In this document: positions 18,613 to 27,322 of the stretch, in pieces
Layout: each line of letters starts with the position of its first letter
How positions within the stretch are numbered: the first letter of the stretch is position 1
Source of the DNA: Sphingomonas sp. HDW15A
GTDB lineage: Bacteria; Pseudomonadota; Alphaproteobacteria; Sphingomonadales; Sphingomonadaceae
DNA: 64,000 nucleotides
Reading direction: 5' to 3'
Assembly (NCBI RefSeq): GCF_011301715.1
Contig: NZ_CP049870.1
Coordinates: 1,054,001 to 1,118,000, forward strand
The notes under the pieces: model-generated
The model's input: only the letters and a program-made list of their open reading frames with translations
Databases searched by the model: none
What the model was told of the DNA's origin: nothing
Translations under genes and position numbers: made by a program

Positions 18613-20376
18613 ATGTCAATAAGAAGGCTGCCTACGGAACTGGTCAATCGAATCGCCGCCGGCGAGGTGGTCGAGCGGCCGGCCAGCGCCCTGAAGGAAC
18701 TAGTAGAAAACGCCCTCGACGCTGATGCGTCGGCAGTCGCGGTACGACTTTCGGCAGGCGGCCTCGATCTGGTCGAAGTCGCAGATAACGGGTCGGGCAT
18801 GAGCCCGGGCGACATGCGCCTCGCGCTCGAACGGCACGCGACTTCGAAACTGCCCGGCGACGCCATCGACCAGGTGACGAGCTTCGGTTTTCGCGGCGAA
18901 GCCTTGCCTTCAATCGCCAGCGTTTCGCGCTTCACGCTCGAGAGCCGACTGGGCGGGGCGGACGGGTGGCGATTGGCGATTGATCATGGTGCGGTAGCGG
19001 GTGAGGGTCCGGCTTCTTTGCCGCCGGGAACCCGAGTCCGTGTGGAAGGGCTCTTCGAAAAGATACCTGCCCGCCGCAAGTTCCTGCGCAGCTCGCGCGC
19101 CGAATATGCGGCTTGCCTGGACGCCGTGAAGCGCCTGGCCATGGCCCGGCCGGACGTCGCCTTCACCCTCGACCATGACGGTCGCCGTGTATTTTCCGTG
19201 CAGCCGTCGAACGGGCCAGCGCGAGTGGCGGCCCTTCTCAGCCACGAACTCGATCGCCACGGGCTCGGAATCGACTGCACGCGCGAAGGGCTTCGTCTGA
19301 CCGGGGTCACGAGCCTTCCGACCTTCAATCGCGGGATGGCCGATCAGCAATTCCTGTTCGTCAATTCGCGCCCGGTGAAGGACCGGCTGCTCGTTGGTGC
19401 GCTCCGTGCCGCCTATCGTGACCTGCTGGCCCGCGACCGTCATCCGGTTGCGGCGCTGTTCATTGAGGTGCCGACCGATGAGGTCGACATCAACGTCCAC
19501 CCTGCCAAGACCGAGGTTCGCTTCCGAGACCCTTCCGCGGTTCGCGGGCTGATCGTGGGCGGGCTTCGCTCGGCGCTGGACGAGGCCGGCCACCGGAGCG
19601 CTGCGCGAGAGCAATACGCCGCCGAGGCCAACTGGCAGACGGAGCCGGTACAACATGTGGCTGCGCCGCTTGATTCGCGCCTGTGGGACCTGCCGACCCA
19701 GACCTATTCAACCGAAACCGTGGTCGCCGATCGGCAAACGGATTTCCTTCCGCAGGGCAGGGCAGCCCCTGCGACGCCAATTCCTCCCGCGAACACCGGC
19801 TATCCGCTGGGCGTTGCCCGGGGACAGGTCGCAGCGACCTATATCGTTGCTGAGACCGAAGACGGGCTTGTGATTGTCGATCAGCATGCCGCGCATGAAC
19901 GCCTTGTGCTGGAGCGGATGCGGCGCGCTGGCGGCGAGGGCAGGGTGACAGCCCAACCGCTGCTTATCCCCGATGTCGTCGAGCTTGACGAACCTGAATG
20001 CGATCGCCTTGAAGCCGCTGCGCCGGAATTGGCGCTTCTTGGTCTTGAGATTGAGCGGTTCGGCCGGACCACCATGCTGGTGCGTGCGACTCCCGCCCCG
20101 CTCGGCAGGCCCGATGTTCGCGGCCTCGTCAAGGATCTGGCAGCAGAGCTGGGGGAACTCGGCACGGCATTGGCCCTCCGGGACAGGCTCGATCATGTGG
20201 CCGCTACCATCGCCTGTCACGGCTCGGTCCGCGCGGGCCGGATCCTGTCGGTGGCTGAGATGAATGCGCTACTTCGCGAAATGGAGGTCACACCACGCAG
20301 TGGACAGTGCAATCATGGGCGCCCGACTTGGGTCAAGCTGGCCAGGAGCGACCTTGAAAAACTGTTCGGGCGCTGA
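18613..20376 (+). CDS. mutL: DNA mismatch repair protein MutL
   Basis: A 587-aa GHKL ATPase. N-terminal ATP-binding motifs: RIAAGEVVERPASALKELVE(N), DNGSGM and TSFGFRGEALPSIASV. The C-terminal dimerisation domain (AHERLVLERM, VAATIACHGSVRAGR, CNHGRPTW) has the QHAAHERL and CxHGRPT patterns. MutL couples MutS mismatch recognition to strand incision. The DQHAAHERLVLERM and ACHGSVRAG motifs are those of the endonuclease-type C-terminal domain found in bacteria lacking MutH. The ATG follows AGGAAACAGGCC. It stands alone, divergent from mreB. Confidence 0.97.
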   Translation: MSIRRLPTELVNRIAAGEVVERPASALKELVENALDADASAVAVRLSAGGLDLVEVADNGSGMSPGDMRLALERHATSKLPGDAIDQVTSFGFRGEALPSIASVSRFTLESRLGGADGWRLAIDHGAVAGEGPASLPPGTRVRVEGLFEKIPARRKFLRSSRAEYAACLDAVKRLAMARPDVAFTLDHDGRRVFSVQPSNGPARVAALLSHELDRHGLGIDCTREGLRLTGVTSLPTFNRGMADQQFLFVNSRPVKDRLLVGALRAAYRDLLARDRHPVAALFIEVPTDEVDINVHPAKTEVRFRDPSAVRGLIVGGLRSALDEAGHRSAAREQYAAEANWQTEPVQHVAAPLDSRLWDLPTQTYSTETVVADRQTDFLPQGRAAPATPIPPANTGYPLGVARGQVAATYIVAETEDGLVIVDQHAAHERLVLERMRRAGGEGRVTAQPLLIPDVVELDEPECDRLEAAAPELALLGLEIERFGRTTMLVRATPAPLGRPDVRGLVKDLAAELGELGTALALRDRLDHVAATIACHGSVRAGRILSVAEMNALLREMEVTPRSGQCNHGRPTWVKLARSDLEKLFGR

Positions 20377-20379
20377 ACG

Positions 20380-20403
20380 CGGCCTGGCATTGACGACAGG
20401 CCG
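20380..20403 (+). terminator. Hairpin just after mutL, possible terminator
   Basis: CGGCCTG (20380-20386) pairs perfectly with CAGGCCG (20397-20403) around a 10-base loop, starting three bases after the mutL stop; GGATTTTCG follows. The T-run is short, so termination may be weak. Part of the loop (TTGACG) and the downstream TATAAC (20416) also look like promoter elements for the next small gene, but their 20-base spacing is too long for a standard promoter. Confidence 0.4.
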
Positions 20404-20445
20404 GGATTTTCGTGCTATAACCTCGCCCATTGCGGGAGGTGCGTT

Positions 20446-20619
20446 ATGAGCGAGCAGGATCGCATCTATTTCGCGCGTCGAGCGGCGGAAGAAGAAAAAC
20501 TCGCCCAAGAGGCGAGCGACCCATCGGCGGCTGAAGTTCACAAGAAATTGCAGCGTGCATATATCGAGCGCGCAAGCATGGGCGACCGACCGGGTCTCGA
20601 CCACGACATCGTCGCCTAG
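20446..20619 (+). CDS. Small conserved-looking protein, 57 aa
   Basis: A short frame with a strong GGGAGGT ribosome-binding site six bases before the ATG. The product (MSEQDRIYFARRAAEEEKLA start) is charged, helical and soluble, with no signal peptide or cysteine. The pattern RIYFxxRAxEExxxAxxA resembles small alphaproteobacterial proteins of unknown role that I have seen described only as hypothetical. Its stop overlaps the end of the convergent ilvC by four bases. Confidence 0.75.
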   Translation: MSEQDRIYFARRAAEEEKLAQEASDPSAAEVHKKLQRAYIERASMGDRPGLDHDIVA

Positions 20620-21583
20620 TCGGGAAAGAGTGATCGCCGCGCAGTTTCGAGCTTTCCCGATCGCGCCTCCTCACGGGCGCGTTTCAGGATCGGGTAACCG
20701 CTTGCTTCTTCGTCCCGCAGGGCGGACGCGAAGCTGCCGTTCCGGACACTCTCGAGTATGTCGCGCATCCGCGCCTTGACGCTTTCGTCGATCACCCGCG
20801 GTCCACTCAGAACAGCCCCGAGTTCCGCGGTGTTGCTGATCGCTTCCCGCATTCCGGCAATTCCCCGCGCCTCGATCAGGTCAGCAATCAGCTTCAGCTC
20901 TCCGACGCATTCCAGATAAGCCACCTCCGGGTTAATTCCCGCCTCTACGAGGGTCTCGAAGCCAGCAGCAAGCAGCTCTGGCACGGCCCCCACACGACTG
21001 CGCCTTCGTTGAATAGATCGGCTTCACATTCTTCGGCGAAGCTGGATTCGAGGAGCCCGGCCCGGCCGCAGCCCAGCGCGCGTCCATAGGCGAGGGCAGT
21101 CTCGCGCGCTTTCCCGCTTCGGTCCTGCGCCACGGCCCACAAGGCGATCATGCCTTCGCCACGCTCATACAAGGAGCGAAGCGCGGTGCCCGGGCCTTTG
21201 GGTGCGAGCAGGAACACATCGAGGTCCTCGCGCGGTCGCACGAAGGCGAAATGGATCGCCAGGCCATGACTGAATCCCAATGCGGCGCCATCGCGAAGCT
21301 GCGGCTCGATCTCGCCATAGAGGCCGGCCATCACTTCGTCCGGCACGAGCATCATAACGACGTCAGCGCCGGATACGGCAGAGCTCAGCGGCTCTTGTTC
21401 GAGGCCATCTGCAACCACACGAACCGCGCTCGACGTGCCTTCGCGCAGTCCGACGACGACCTCGATCCCGCTGTCTTTCAGGTTCCGCGCCTGCGCCCGA
21501 CCCTGATTGCCATAACCAACGATCGCAACTCTCTTTCCCAACAGCGGGGCTGGATCGATGTCGGCATCGGTTAGGCGCTTCAT
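20616..21583 (-). pseudogene. ilvC: Ketol-acid reductoisomerase, divergent type (frame broken by one base)
   Basis: The NADP-binding half (KRVAIVGYGNQGRAQARNLK, LAPKGPGTALR, ECEADLFNEGAVVWG) reads from the ATG at 21583. The knotted C-terminal half (AGFETLVEAGINPEVAYLEC, ELKLIADLI, ISNTAELG) reads in the next frame. One extra G on the coding strand (C-run 20987-20991) joins them into 322 aa, class I length. The metal-binding Asp/Glu residues in DLFNE and YLECVGELK and the Ser in SNTAE are kept. It catalyses the second common step of Val/Ile/Leu synthesis. The sequence is rather unlike typical sphingomonad IlvC, and no ilvB/ilvN is nearby. The ATG follows AGGATGA, and the gene is 9 bp after miaA. 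Confidence 0.86.
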
Positions 21584-21592
21584 GCATTCATC

Positions 21593-22524
21593 CTATCGTC
21601 CGGCGCCCAGCAACTCCAGCGCGCGGGACATCGCTTCCGGCCCATTCATCGGATCGCAGAAGCGTGGCCACTCCGGCGGCGGCTGATGCTTGAACCACGT
21701 ATACTGCCGCTTGGCGTAGCGCCGGGTGGATTGCTGTCCTTCCAGGATCATGGTCTCGCGATCGGTCTCACCGCGGATGAATGCTGCGATCTCCGCAACG
21801 CCGATGGCGCGCATCACCGGGAGGCTTGGATCTAGCTTCTTCGCCAAGAGCGCCTCGGCCTCCCGCACGGCGCCGCGATCGACCATCATCGCGAAGCGCG
21901 CATCGCAGCGATCATACAGCCAGTCGCGTGGCGGCGTGAGCACGATCGGCCGAAGCGTCACTTCATCGCCGATCCCGCCGATTTTCCGGCATTGCCAATC
22001 CTTCAATGTCCGCCCGGTCGAGCGAACGACCTCGAGCGCGCGGGCGATGCGCGTCGTGTCGGAAGCGCCGAGCCGTTCCGCTGCATCCGGGTCCAAAGTG
22101 GCGAGAGCGCGGCGATTGTCCGCGACCATCGAAGCGCGAACCTCGGCCCGGATCTCGGGGTCGATCGGCGGAACGGGCGCGATTCCTTCGATCAAGGTAC
22201 GGAGGTAAAGACCCGTCCCCCGACAAGGATCGGCGTTCCGCCAAAAGCATGGACGGCAGCGATTTCGTCTTTCGCCAGAGCCGCCCATTCCGCAGCGGAA
22301 AACGGCTCCACGCCGCTCCGAACAGCATAGAGGCGATGATCGGCCGCTGCGCGCTCCTGCATGGTGGGTGCGGCCGAAAGAATCGGGATTTCCCTATAAA
22401 GCTGACTTGCATCGGCGTTGATAATAGAGCCGCCGGTTGCCTTGGCAGATGCCAGTGCTAGCGCGCTCTTGCCGCTCGCCGTCGGACCGGCGATGACGAC
22501 GAGAGGAGGTCGCGATTTGCTCAT
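21593..22524 (-). pseudogene. miaA: tRNA dimethylallyltransferase MiaA (frame broken by one base)
   Basis: The N-terminus carries the P-loop IAGPTASGKSALAL and the DASQLYREI motif. The frame then breaks at GGTPILVGG and resumes in the next frame as TGLYLRTLIEG and on to RRYAKRQYTWFK. One extra G on the coding strand (C-run 22217-22221) restores the invariant GGTGLY and gives 310 aa, a normal length. MiaA transfers dimethylallyl to A37 of tRNAs reading UNN codons. The ATG at 22524 lies inside the first codons of the divergent serB. Housekeeping importance argues that the frameshift is an error. Confidence 0.9.
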
Positions 22525-23380
22525 TGCCACGCTGATAGCAGCCGGACGGCTCGATGACAGACTTCTCTCTGCGGCGCTCGATCGCGTTGCGGACTCGTCA
22601 TTTCATGCCTGGGTCGACGAGGGCTCCGCTGCGGATCTTGCGATCGTTGATGTGCATTCGGCGCGCATCGCCCTCGAAGGCTGGCAGGGGTGCGACATTG
22701 TCATCCAGTCCCTCGAGCATCGCGAGAAGGCTTTGCTTGTTGCGGACATGGATTCGACGATTATCGGGCAGGAATGCATTGACGAACTGGCAGACTACGC
22801 CGGATTCAAGCCTCAGGTCGCGGCAATCACCGAAAAGGCGATGAGCGGAGAGCTGGACTTCGCCGTGGCACTTGCCGAGCGCGTCGCACTGTTGCGCGGG
22901 CTGCCTGTCGACGATCTCGGAGAGTGCCTCGCGCAGCGGATTCGGCCCAATCCGGGCGCATCGACATTCGTCCGAACGATGCGCGCCCATGGTGCCCACA
23001 CCTTGCTCGTCTCCGGCGGCTTCACCGATTTCGTCGCGCCCATCGCTGCGGAACTGGGATTTAATAGTTTCCGCGCCAACATTCTCGAGCGCGAAGGCGA
23101 GAAACTTACGGGCACAACGCAAGGGCCGATTGTCGATTCGATAGCGAAGAAGGAAGCGCTCGTCGAAGCGCAGGCTCACCTTGGCCTAGCTCGTAATGCT
23201 GTGTTGGCCATCGGCGACGGGGCGAACGACCTGCCGATGATCGAGGCCGCGGGTCTCGGCGTCGCTTACCGTGCAAAACCCGTGCTGGCCGAACGTGCCG
23301 ATGCACGGCTCGACAACCACGGGCTCGATGCCTTGTTGTGGGCGCAGGGCATTCCGCGCCGCGATTGGTTGCTGGCCTAG
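22517..23380 (+). CDS. serB: Phosphoserine phosphatase SerB
   Basis: A 287-aa HAD-family phosphatase, the last step of serine synthesis. Motif I is VADMDSTIIGQEC (nucleophile and acid-base Asp), motif II lies at LLVSGGFTDF, and motif III/IV is VLAIGDGANDLPMI. The N-terminal 70 residues are the short ACT-like region usual in this family. The start is a TTG at 22517, chosen because a full AGGAGG (22503-22508) sits eight bases before it; the open frame extends further upstream but only through miaA. The start codons of serB and miaA overlap head to head by eight bases. The stop shares CTAG with the convergent SPOR gene. Confidence 0.94.
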   Translation: MLIATLIAAGRLDDRLLSAALDRVADSSFHAWVDEGSAADLAIVDVHSARIALEGWQGCDIVIQSLEHREKALLVADMDSTIIGQECIDELADYAGFKPQVAAITEKAMSGELDFAVALAERVALLRGLPVDDLGECLAQRIRPNPGASTFVRTMRAHGAHTLLVSGGFTDFVAPIAAELGFNSFRANILEREGEKLTGTTQGPIVDSIAKKEALVEAQAHLGLARNAVLAIGDGANDLPMIEAAGLGVAYRAKPVLAERADARLDNHGLDALLWAQGIPRRDWLLA

Positions 23381-24270
23381 CGGGCTTCGAGAGCGAAGCA
23401 GGGTTGCGGCTTCAATCGAGCGCACGCTGCACTCGCGAAGGCGCGGCTTTCGAAAGGGCCCGCCTGCAGGCGGGTCATCTCACCCACGGGGACATAGAAA
23501 GCCTGAGCGCCACCAAGCTTGCCCTGAAGCCTGGCATAGAGGGATTGGGCATTGGCCTTGCTGGAAAAAGCGCCCAGCTGGATCCGCCATACGCCTCGCG
23601 CAGCGGCGACGGCAGTCGTCTTGGCAGCAGCCACGGGAGCGCTCACTGAGGCTTTCGGTGTCGCTGCCGCTTTCGAAGGAGTCTTTGTGGCTGGTTTGCC
23701 GGGGCGGGCCGCTTGCTGGGCCATAGCGACGCCCTTTTGTCGCTGGGAGAGAGGCATGACCCTGTCCATTTCGGCGAGGGTTTCCTTGGCCGGCGGGAGC
23801 CCCTGCGCCGCCGCCCGACTGACGTAGGCATAGCCTTTGACAGGGTCCGGTGGCAGGTCGTCGCCGTTGAATAATGCTGTGCCGACGACGAGCAGCGCAC
23901 GTGGTTCGCCGCGCTCGGCGGCCCGTTCGAGCCAGTCCAGGCCTTCGCGCCGCGACCCGCTGTCAAACAAAAGCAACCCCAGGCTTACCTGTGCATCTAG
24001 ATGGCCGGCCCTGGCAGCTCGTTCGAACCATTTCTTCGCCTGACCGCTGTCGGCCGCGACCCCGCGCCCGAGCCGATAGGCCTGCCCCAGATTGAACGCC
24101 GCGTCACTGTCGCCCTTTTCGGCGAGACCCCGCCAAATTGCGATCGCCCGGGCGGAGTCGCCCCTCTGCCAGGCGTCGATTCCGGCCTTCACGCTCGCCT
24201 GCGCCGGGACGGCCGCGATCGCGACCAGACCGATGGCCATTGCAGAGTTCACAATACGCAAACCCATCAT
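23377..24270 (-). CDS. Secreted Sel1-repeat and SPOR-domain protein
   Basis: A 297-aa protein: signal peptide (VNSAMAIGLVAIAAVPAQAS), three to four Sel1/TPR-like repeats (AAFNLGQAYRLGRGVAADSG, KKWFERAARAGHLDAQ, GLDWLERAAERGEPRAL), an Ala/Lys/Pro linker, and a C-terminal SPOR domain (WRIQLGAFSSKANAQSLYAR, VGEMTRLQAGPFESRAFASA). SPOR domains bind denuded septal glycan, so a role at the division site is likely. The start (24270 or 24267) follows GGGAGAGG. It is divergent from the ParA-like gene, whose operon ends with another SPOR protein. Confidence 0.9.
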   Translation of the reverse strand: MMGLRIVNSAMAIGLVAIAAVPAQASVKAGIDAWQRGDSARAIAIWRGLAEKGDSDAAFNLGQAYRLGRGVAADSGQAKKWFERAARAGHLDAQVSLGLLLFDSGSRREGLDWLERAAERGEPRALLVVGTALFNGDDLPPDPVKGYAYVSRAAAQGLPPAKETLAEMDRVMPLSQRQKGVAMAQQAARPGKPATKTPSKAAATPKASVSAPVAAAKTTAVAAARGVWRIQLGAFSSKANAQSLYARLQGKLGGAQAFYVPVGEMTRLQAGPFESRAFASAACARLKPQPCFALEAR

Positions 24271-24404
24271 CCTCTCCCGTCGGTCGCCACGCTAACCCAC
24301 AGAGTGGCGCACCAACAAGGTCGGGAGTCCATTAACCAATATTTAGGGGCTTTGCGGTCAGTTGGAGGCCTGATCAGCCGTTCCATTTGGGCGAGGGGAA
24401 GAGA

Positions 24405-25126
24405 ATGCGCGTTCTGGCCATGGCATCGCAGAAGGGGGGTCGGGCAAAACGACCTTGTCCGGACACTTGGCGGTGCAAGCGCAATTGGCGGGCGCAGGAC
24501 CCGTCTGCCTCATCGACATCGATCCGCAAGGCTCGCTTGCCGACTGGTGGAACGAACGTCAGGCCGACATGCCCGCATTTGCGCAGACCACTGTCGCCCG
24601 TCTCGCGAGCGATCTCGAGGTGCTTCGCCAGCAAGGTTTCCGCCTCGCGGTGATCGATACCCCGCCGGCAATCACCATGGCCATTCAGAGCGTCATCGCC
24701 GTCGCTGAGCTTATCGTCATTCCGACTCGCCCGAGCCCGCACGATCTTCGCGCCGTCGGCGCCACGGTCGATCTCTGCGACCGCGCCGGAAAGCCGCTGA
24801 TCTTCGTTGTTAATGCAGCGACCCCGAAAGCCAAGATCACCTACGAAGCCGCCGTCGCGCTGTCTCAACATGGCACGGTCGCCCCGGTCACCATCCACCA
24901 CCGCACGGACTTCGCAGCTTCGATGATCGATGGCCGTACCGTGATGGAAGTCGATCCTAATGGCCGCTCCGCCAAGGAAGTGGTCGAACTGTGGGATTAC
25001 GTCTCCGACCGCCTCGAGAAGAATTTCCGCCGCACCGTTTTTGCCGCGCCGAACCAGGCGCCCGGCATCAGCGCGGCGAGCCCGCGTCCCGTCGGTGGCT
25101 TCGGCCGCCGCGTGATGGGCCAGTAA
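24405..25126 (+). pseudogene. ParA/MinD-like ATPase (frame broken inside Walker A)
   Basis: From the ATG at 24405 (after GAGGGGAAGAG) the protein begins MRVLAMASQKGG. It loses frame in the six-G run at 24434-24439 and resumes as SGHLAVQAQLAGAGPVCLID. One extra G gives KGGSGKTTLSGH, a perfect deviant Walker A, and a 240-aa protein. IDIDPQGSLADWWNER (A' motif) and LAVIDTPPA (Walker B) are intact. Such orphan ParA ATPases position DNA or protein cargo using nucleoid gradients. No parS or canonical parB is present; the next genes encode an RHH-like protein and a TPR/SPOR protein, which may be its partners. Confidence 0.87.
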
Positions 25127-25139
25127 GGAGTAGCGGACA

Positions 25140-25856
25140 ATGGGCGAGCCCAAGGCATTCGCGTCACTCTCCTCCGGACTTTTGGCCCGCAAGGGTGCAG
25201 CCCGGCCGGCGATGCGCCCGCAAGGTTTCGGTCAGAGCGGTTCCGGTCTCGAGGATCTCGGTTGGAACGACATGGGTTTTGAACCGCCCAAGCCGGCCGA
25301 CGGCAGCGCCGATGAAACGCATGATGCGTTCGGTGCCGAAATACAGCCGCATCCGGTCCGCAATCCGCTCGCGGGCCTGACTCCAGTCGGGTCCCCGGTC
25401 CATGACCAACAAGCGGAAATCGCTGACCGGCTGGTCGACTGCACCGACGAGGGTGAGGAAGTCGATGAGACTGCGGAGATGTTCGAGGCCGATGAGGAGC
25501 CGCTCGCAGCCGCCCTGGCCGGAACCGATCAAGCCGGAACCGATCAAACGGTCGTCGAGCTTCCGGCTGCATTCGAGCCGACCGAGACGGCTTCCTTTGC
25601 GCCGGCGCCCGTCGCCGTAGTCAAAGCGCCGGGGCCGCGGAGAGTTTCGCGGCCGCGGTCGGCACCGGGAAGCAAGGGCAAGGCGGCATTCACGCTTCGC
25701 TTGGACAAGCAGCGCCATCTCAAGCTTCGCCTCGCCTGTGCGGTCAGCGGCCGCTCGGCGCAGCAACTCGTGACGGACGCACTGGACCAGTTGCTGCAAT
25801 CGATGCCCGAGCTCGACTCGATGGCCGAGAAGGCACCCCTCGCAAAGAGGGCATGA
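25140..25856 (+). CDS. Low-complexity protein with C-terminal ribbon-helix-helix-like segment
   Basis: A 238-aa protein lying 13 bp after the ParA-like gene. Residues 1-175 are disordered, with acidic and Pro/Ala-rich stretches. A basic linker (about 165-190) leads to KAAFTLRLDKQRHLKLRLAC followed by GRSAQQLVTDALDQLL, which has the strand-helix-helix spacing of an RHH/CopG-type DNA-binding or dimerisation module. Inference: it may be the ParB-like or cargo adaptor of the neighbouring ATPase. Its stop overlaps a possible ATG of the next frame (ATGA at 25853). I do not recognise a named family. Confidence 0.75.
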   Translation: MGEPKAFASLSSGLLARKGAARPAMRPQGFGQSGSGLEDLGWNDMGFEPPKPADGSADETHDAFGAEIQPHPVRNPLAGLTPVGSPVHDQQAEIADRLVDCTDEGEEVDETAEMFEADEEPLAAALAGTDQAGTDQTVVELPAAFEPTETASFAPAPVAVVKAPGPRRVSRPRSAPGSKGKAAFTLRLDKQRHLKLRLACAVSGRSAQQLVTDALDQLLQSMPELDSMAEKAPLAKRA

Positions 25857-25876
25857 CGAACAGAAGGGGACTGACA

Positions 25877-27319
25877 ATGGCCAGCGCAATGAGGATCGGG
25901 ACTGCAATGACCGCAGTTGGGATGATCGGAATGATTACCGCCTGCGCAAGCCCGGGAACAATGGCCAGCCGATCCAACTCCGCAAGCAGCACCGCAAGCG
26001 CCGACAATGTTGGTCTCGCCAGCCGCGCTCTTGCCGCACTGGAAAGCGGCAATCATGCCGAAGCCATTTCGCTTGCCGAGCGCGCTGTCGAGTACAAGCC
26101 GGAAGACGCCATGTTCCGCGCGATCCTCGGCAATTCCTATTTCGCCGCCGGTCGTTTTGCCTCGGCCGAAACCGCTTTCCAGGACTCGCTTGCGCTTTCG
26201 ACTAACCAGCCGCAGGTCGTCCTCAAGCTTGCTCTCGTCACCATCGCTCTGGGCAAAAACAACAGCGCAATCAATTTGCTCCAATCTGCTCAGGAGATGC
26301 TGGATCCGGCGGATTATGGTCTCGCTCTGGCCCTTGCCGGACGCCCGGAAGATGCAGCTGCCGTTCTCGATTCGGTCGCGCGCCAGGCCGGCGCGGACGC
26401 CCGCGTTCGCCAGAACCTTGCGCTCGCGCATGCGCTTGCCGGCGACTGGGCCATGGCTCGCACCGTTGCCGAGCAGGACCTTCCGCCGGACCAGGTCGAA
26501 AGCCGAGTCCGGGAATGGATGGCCTTCGCAAAGCCGGGCCGTCCTTCGGACCAGGTCGCCGCGCTAACCGGAATCACACCGGTAATGATCGACGAAGGCC
26601 AGCCGATTCGGCTTGCGCTCGTCGCCCAGCCCACGCGTCAAGCCGAGGCCGAGACCGCTGCGGAGAACGCTCCGGTAGTCGAGACTGCCAGCGTCGAAGC
26701 CCCGGTGGAAGCGACGGTTGTCGAGCAAGCAGTTCCGGCGGTCGCCGTTGCAACTGCAATGCCAACCTATGTCCCGGCTGCGCCTGTTGAAACCGCTGAG
26801 GTGACGCCCGAGCCGGCCGAAGCACCTGTCGAGCAAGCAGCCCCGGTCATGGTTTCGGCTCCAATCGTTCAGGAAGCGCCGCAGGAAGTGGCATTGCCGG
26901 CGGTTGCCATTGCTGCCGCAATGCCGGCCGCTGCTGCTCCGGTCATCGCGCCTGACGCTTCGGCACCGAGCATCGAAGCGGATCTTTCGAAACCGAAGAA
27001 AGCTGCACCGATGCGCCGCGCTTCCCTAGCCCTTGTGACCGCGGGAGGTCCGGTCGTCCAGCTTGGCGCTTTCTCCAACCGCGGCAATGTCGAGAGCGCC
27101 TGGGCCCGCTACTCCGCGAAATATCCAGCGCTGCGCAACTATCGACCGGCCACGGCCCGTTTCGAAAAGGGGGAGAGCACCGTCTATCGCCTCTCCGTTG
27201 CCGGCTTCGGATCGAGCCGCGAAGCGCAAACTTTCTGCTCCACGCTCAAGCGTTCGGGAGGAAACTGCTTCGTCCGCTCGTCGGGCGGCGACCAAGCGGT
27301 GCGGATCGCCCTGAAATAA
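25877..27319 (+). CDS. TPR and SPOR-domain lipoprotein
   Basis: A 480-aa protein. The N-terminus has a lipoprotein signal (AVGMIGMITACAS, lipid cysteine in ITAC). TPR repeats follow (ALESGNHAEAISLAERAVEY, ILGNSYFAAGRFASAETAFQ), then a 170-residue Pro/Ala/Val/Glu-rich spacer and a C-terminal SPOR domain (VVQLGAFSNRGNVESAWARY, VYRLSVAGFGSSREAQTFCS). It is probably anchored in the outer membrane and binds septal peptidoglycan. The ATG at 25877 has AGAAGGGG seven bases upstream; an in-frame ATG at 25853 overlaps the previous stop. It is the third gene of the ParA-like operon. The final four bases approach the convergent pyrB end. Confidence 0.88.
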   Translation: MASAMRIGTAMTAVGMIGMITACASPGTMASRSNSASSTASADNVGLASRALAALESGNHAEAISLAERAVEYKPEDAMFRAILGNSYFAAGRFASAETAFQDSLALSTNQPQVVLKLALVTIALGKNNSAINLLQSAQEMLDPADYGLALALAGRPEDAAAVLDSVARQAGADARVRQNLALAHALAGDWAMARTVAEQDLPPDQVESRVREWMAFAKPGRPSDQVAALTGITPVMIDEGQPIRLALVAQPTRQAEAETAAENAPVVETASVEAPVEATVVEQAVPAVAVATAMPTYVPAAPVETAEVTPEPAEAPVEQAAPVMVSAPIVQEAPQEVALPAVAIAAAMPAAAAPVIAPDASAPSIEADLSKPKKAAPMRRASLALVTAGGPVVQLGAFSNRGNVESAWARYSAKYPALRNYRPATARFEKGESTVYRLSVAGFGSSREAQTFCSTLKRSGGNCFVRSSGGDQAVRIALK

Positions 27320-27322
27320 GTC

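Noticed and set aside
20390..20421. TTGACG/TATAAC as a standard promoter for the 57-aa gene
   Set aside because: The spacing of 20 bases is too long, and the -35 lies in the loop of a terminator-like hairpin; kept only as a remark.
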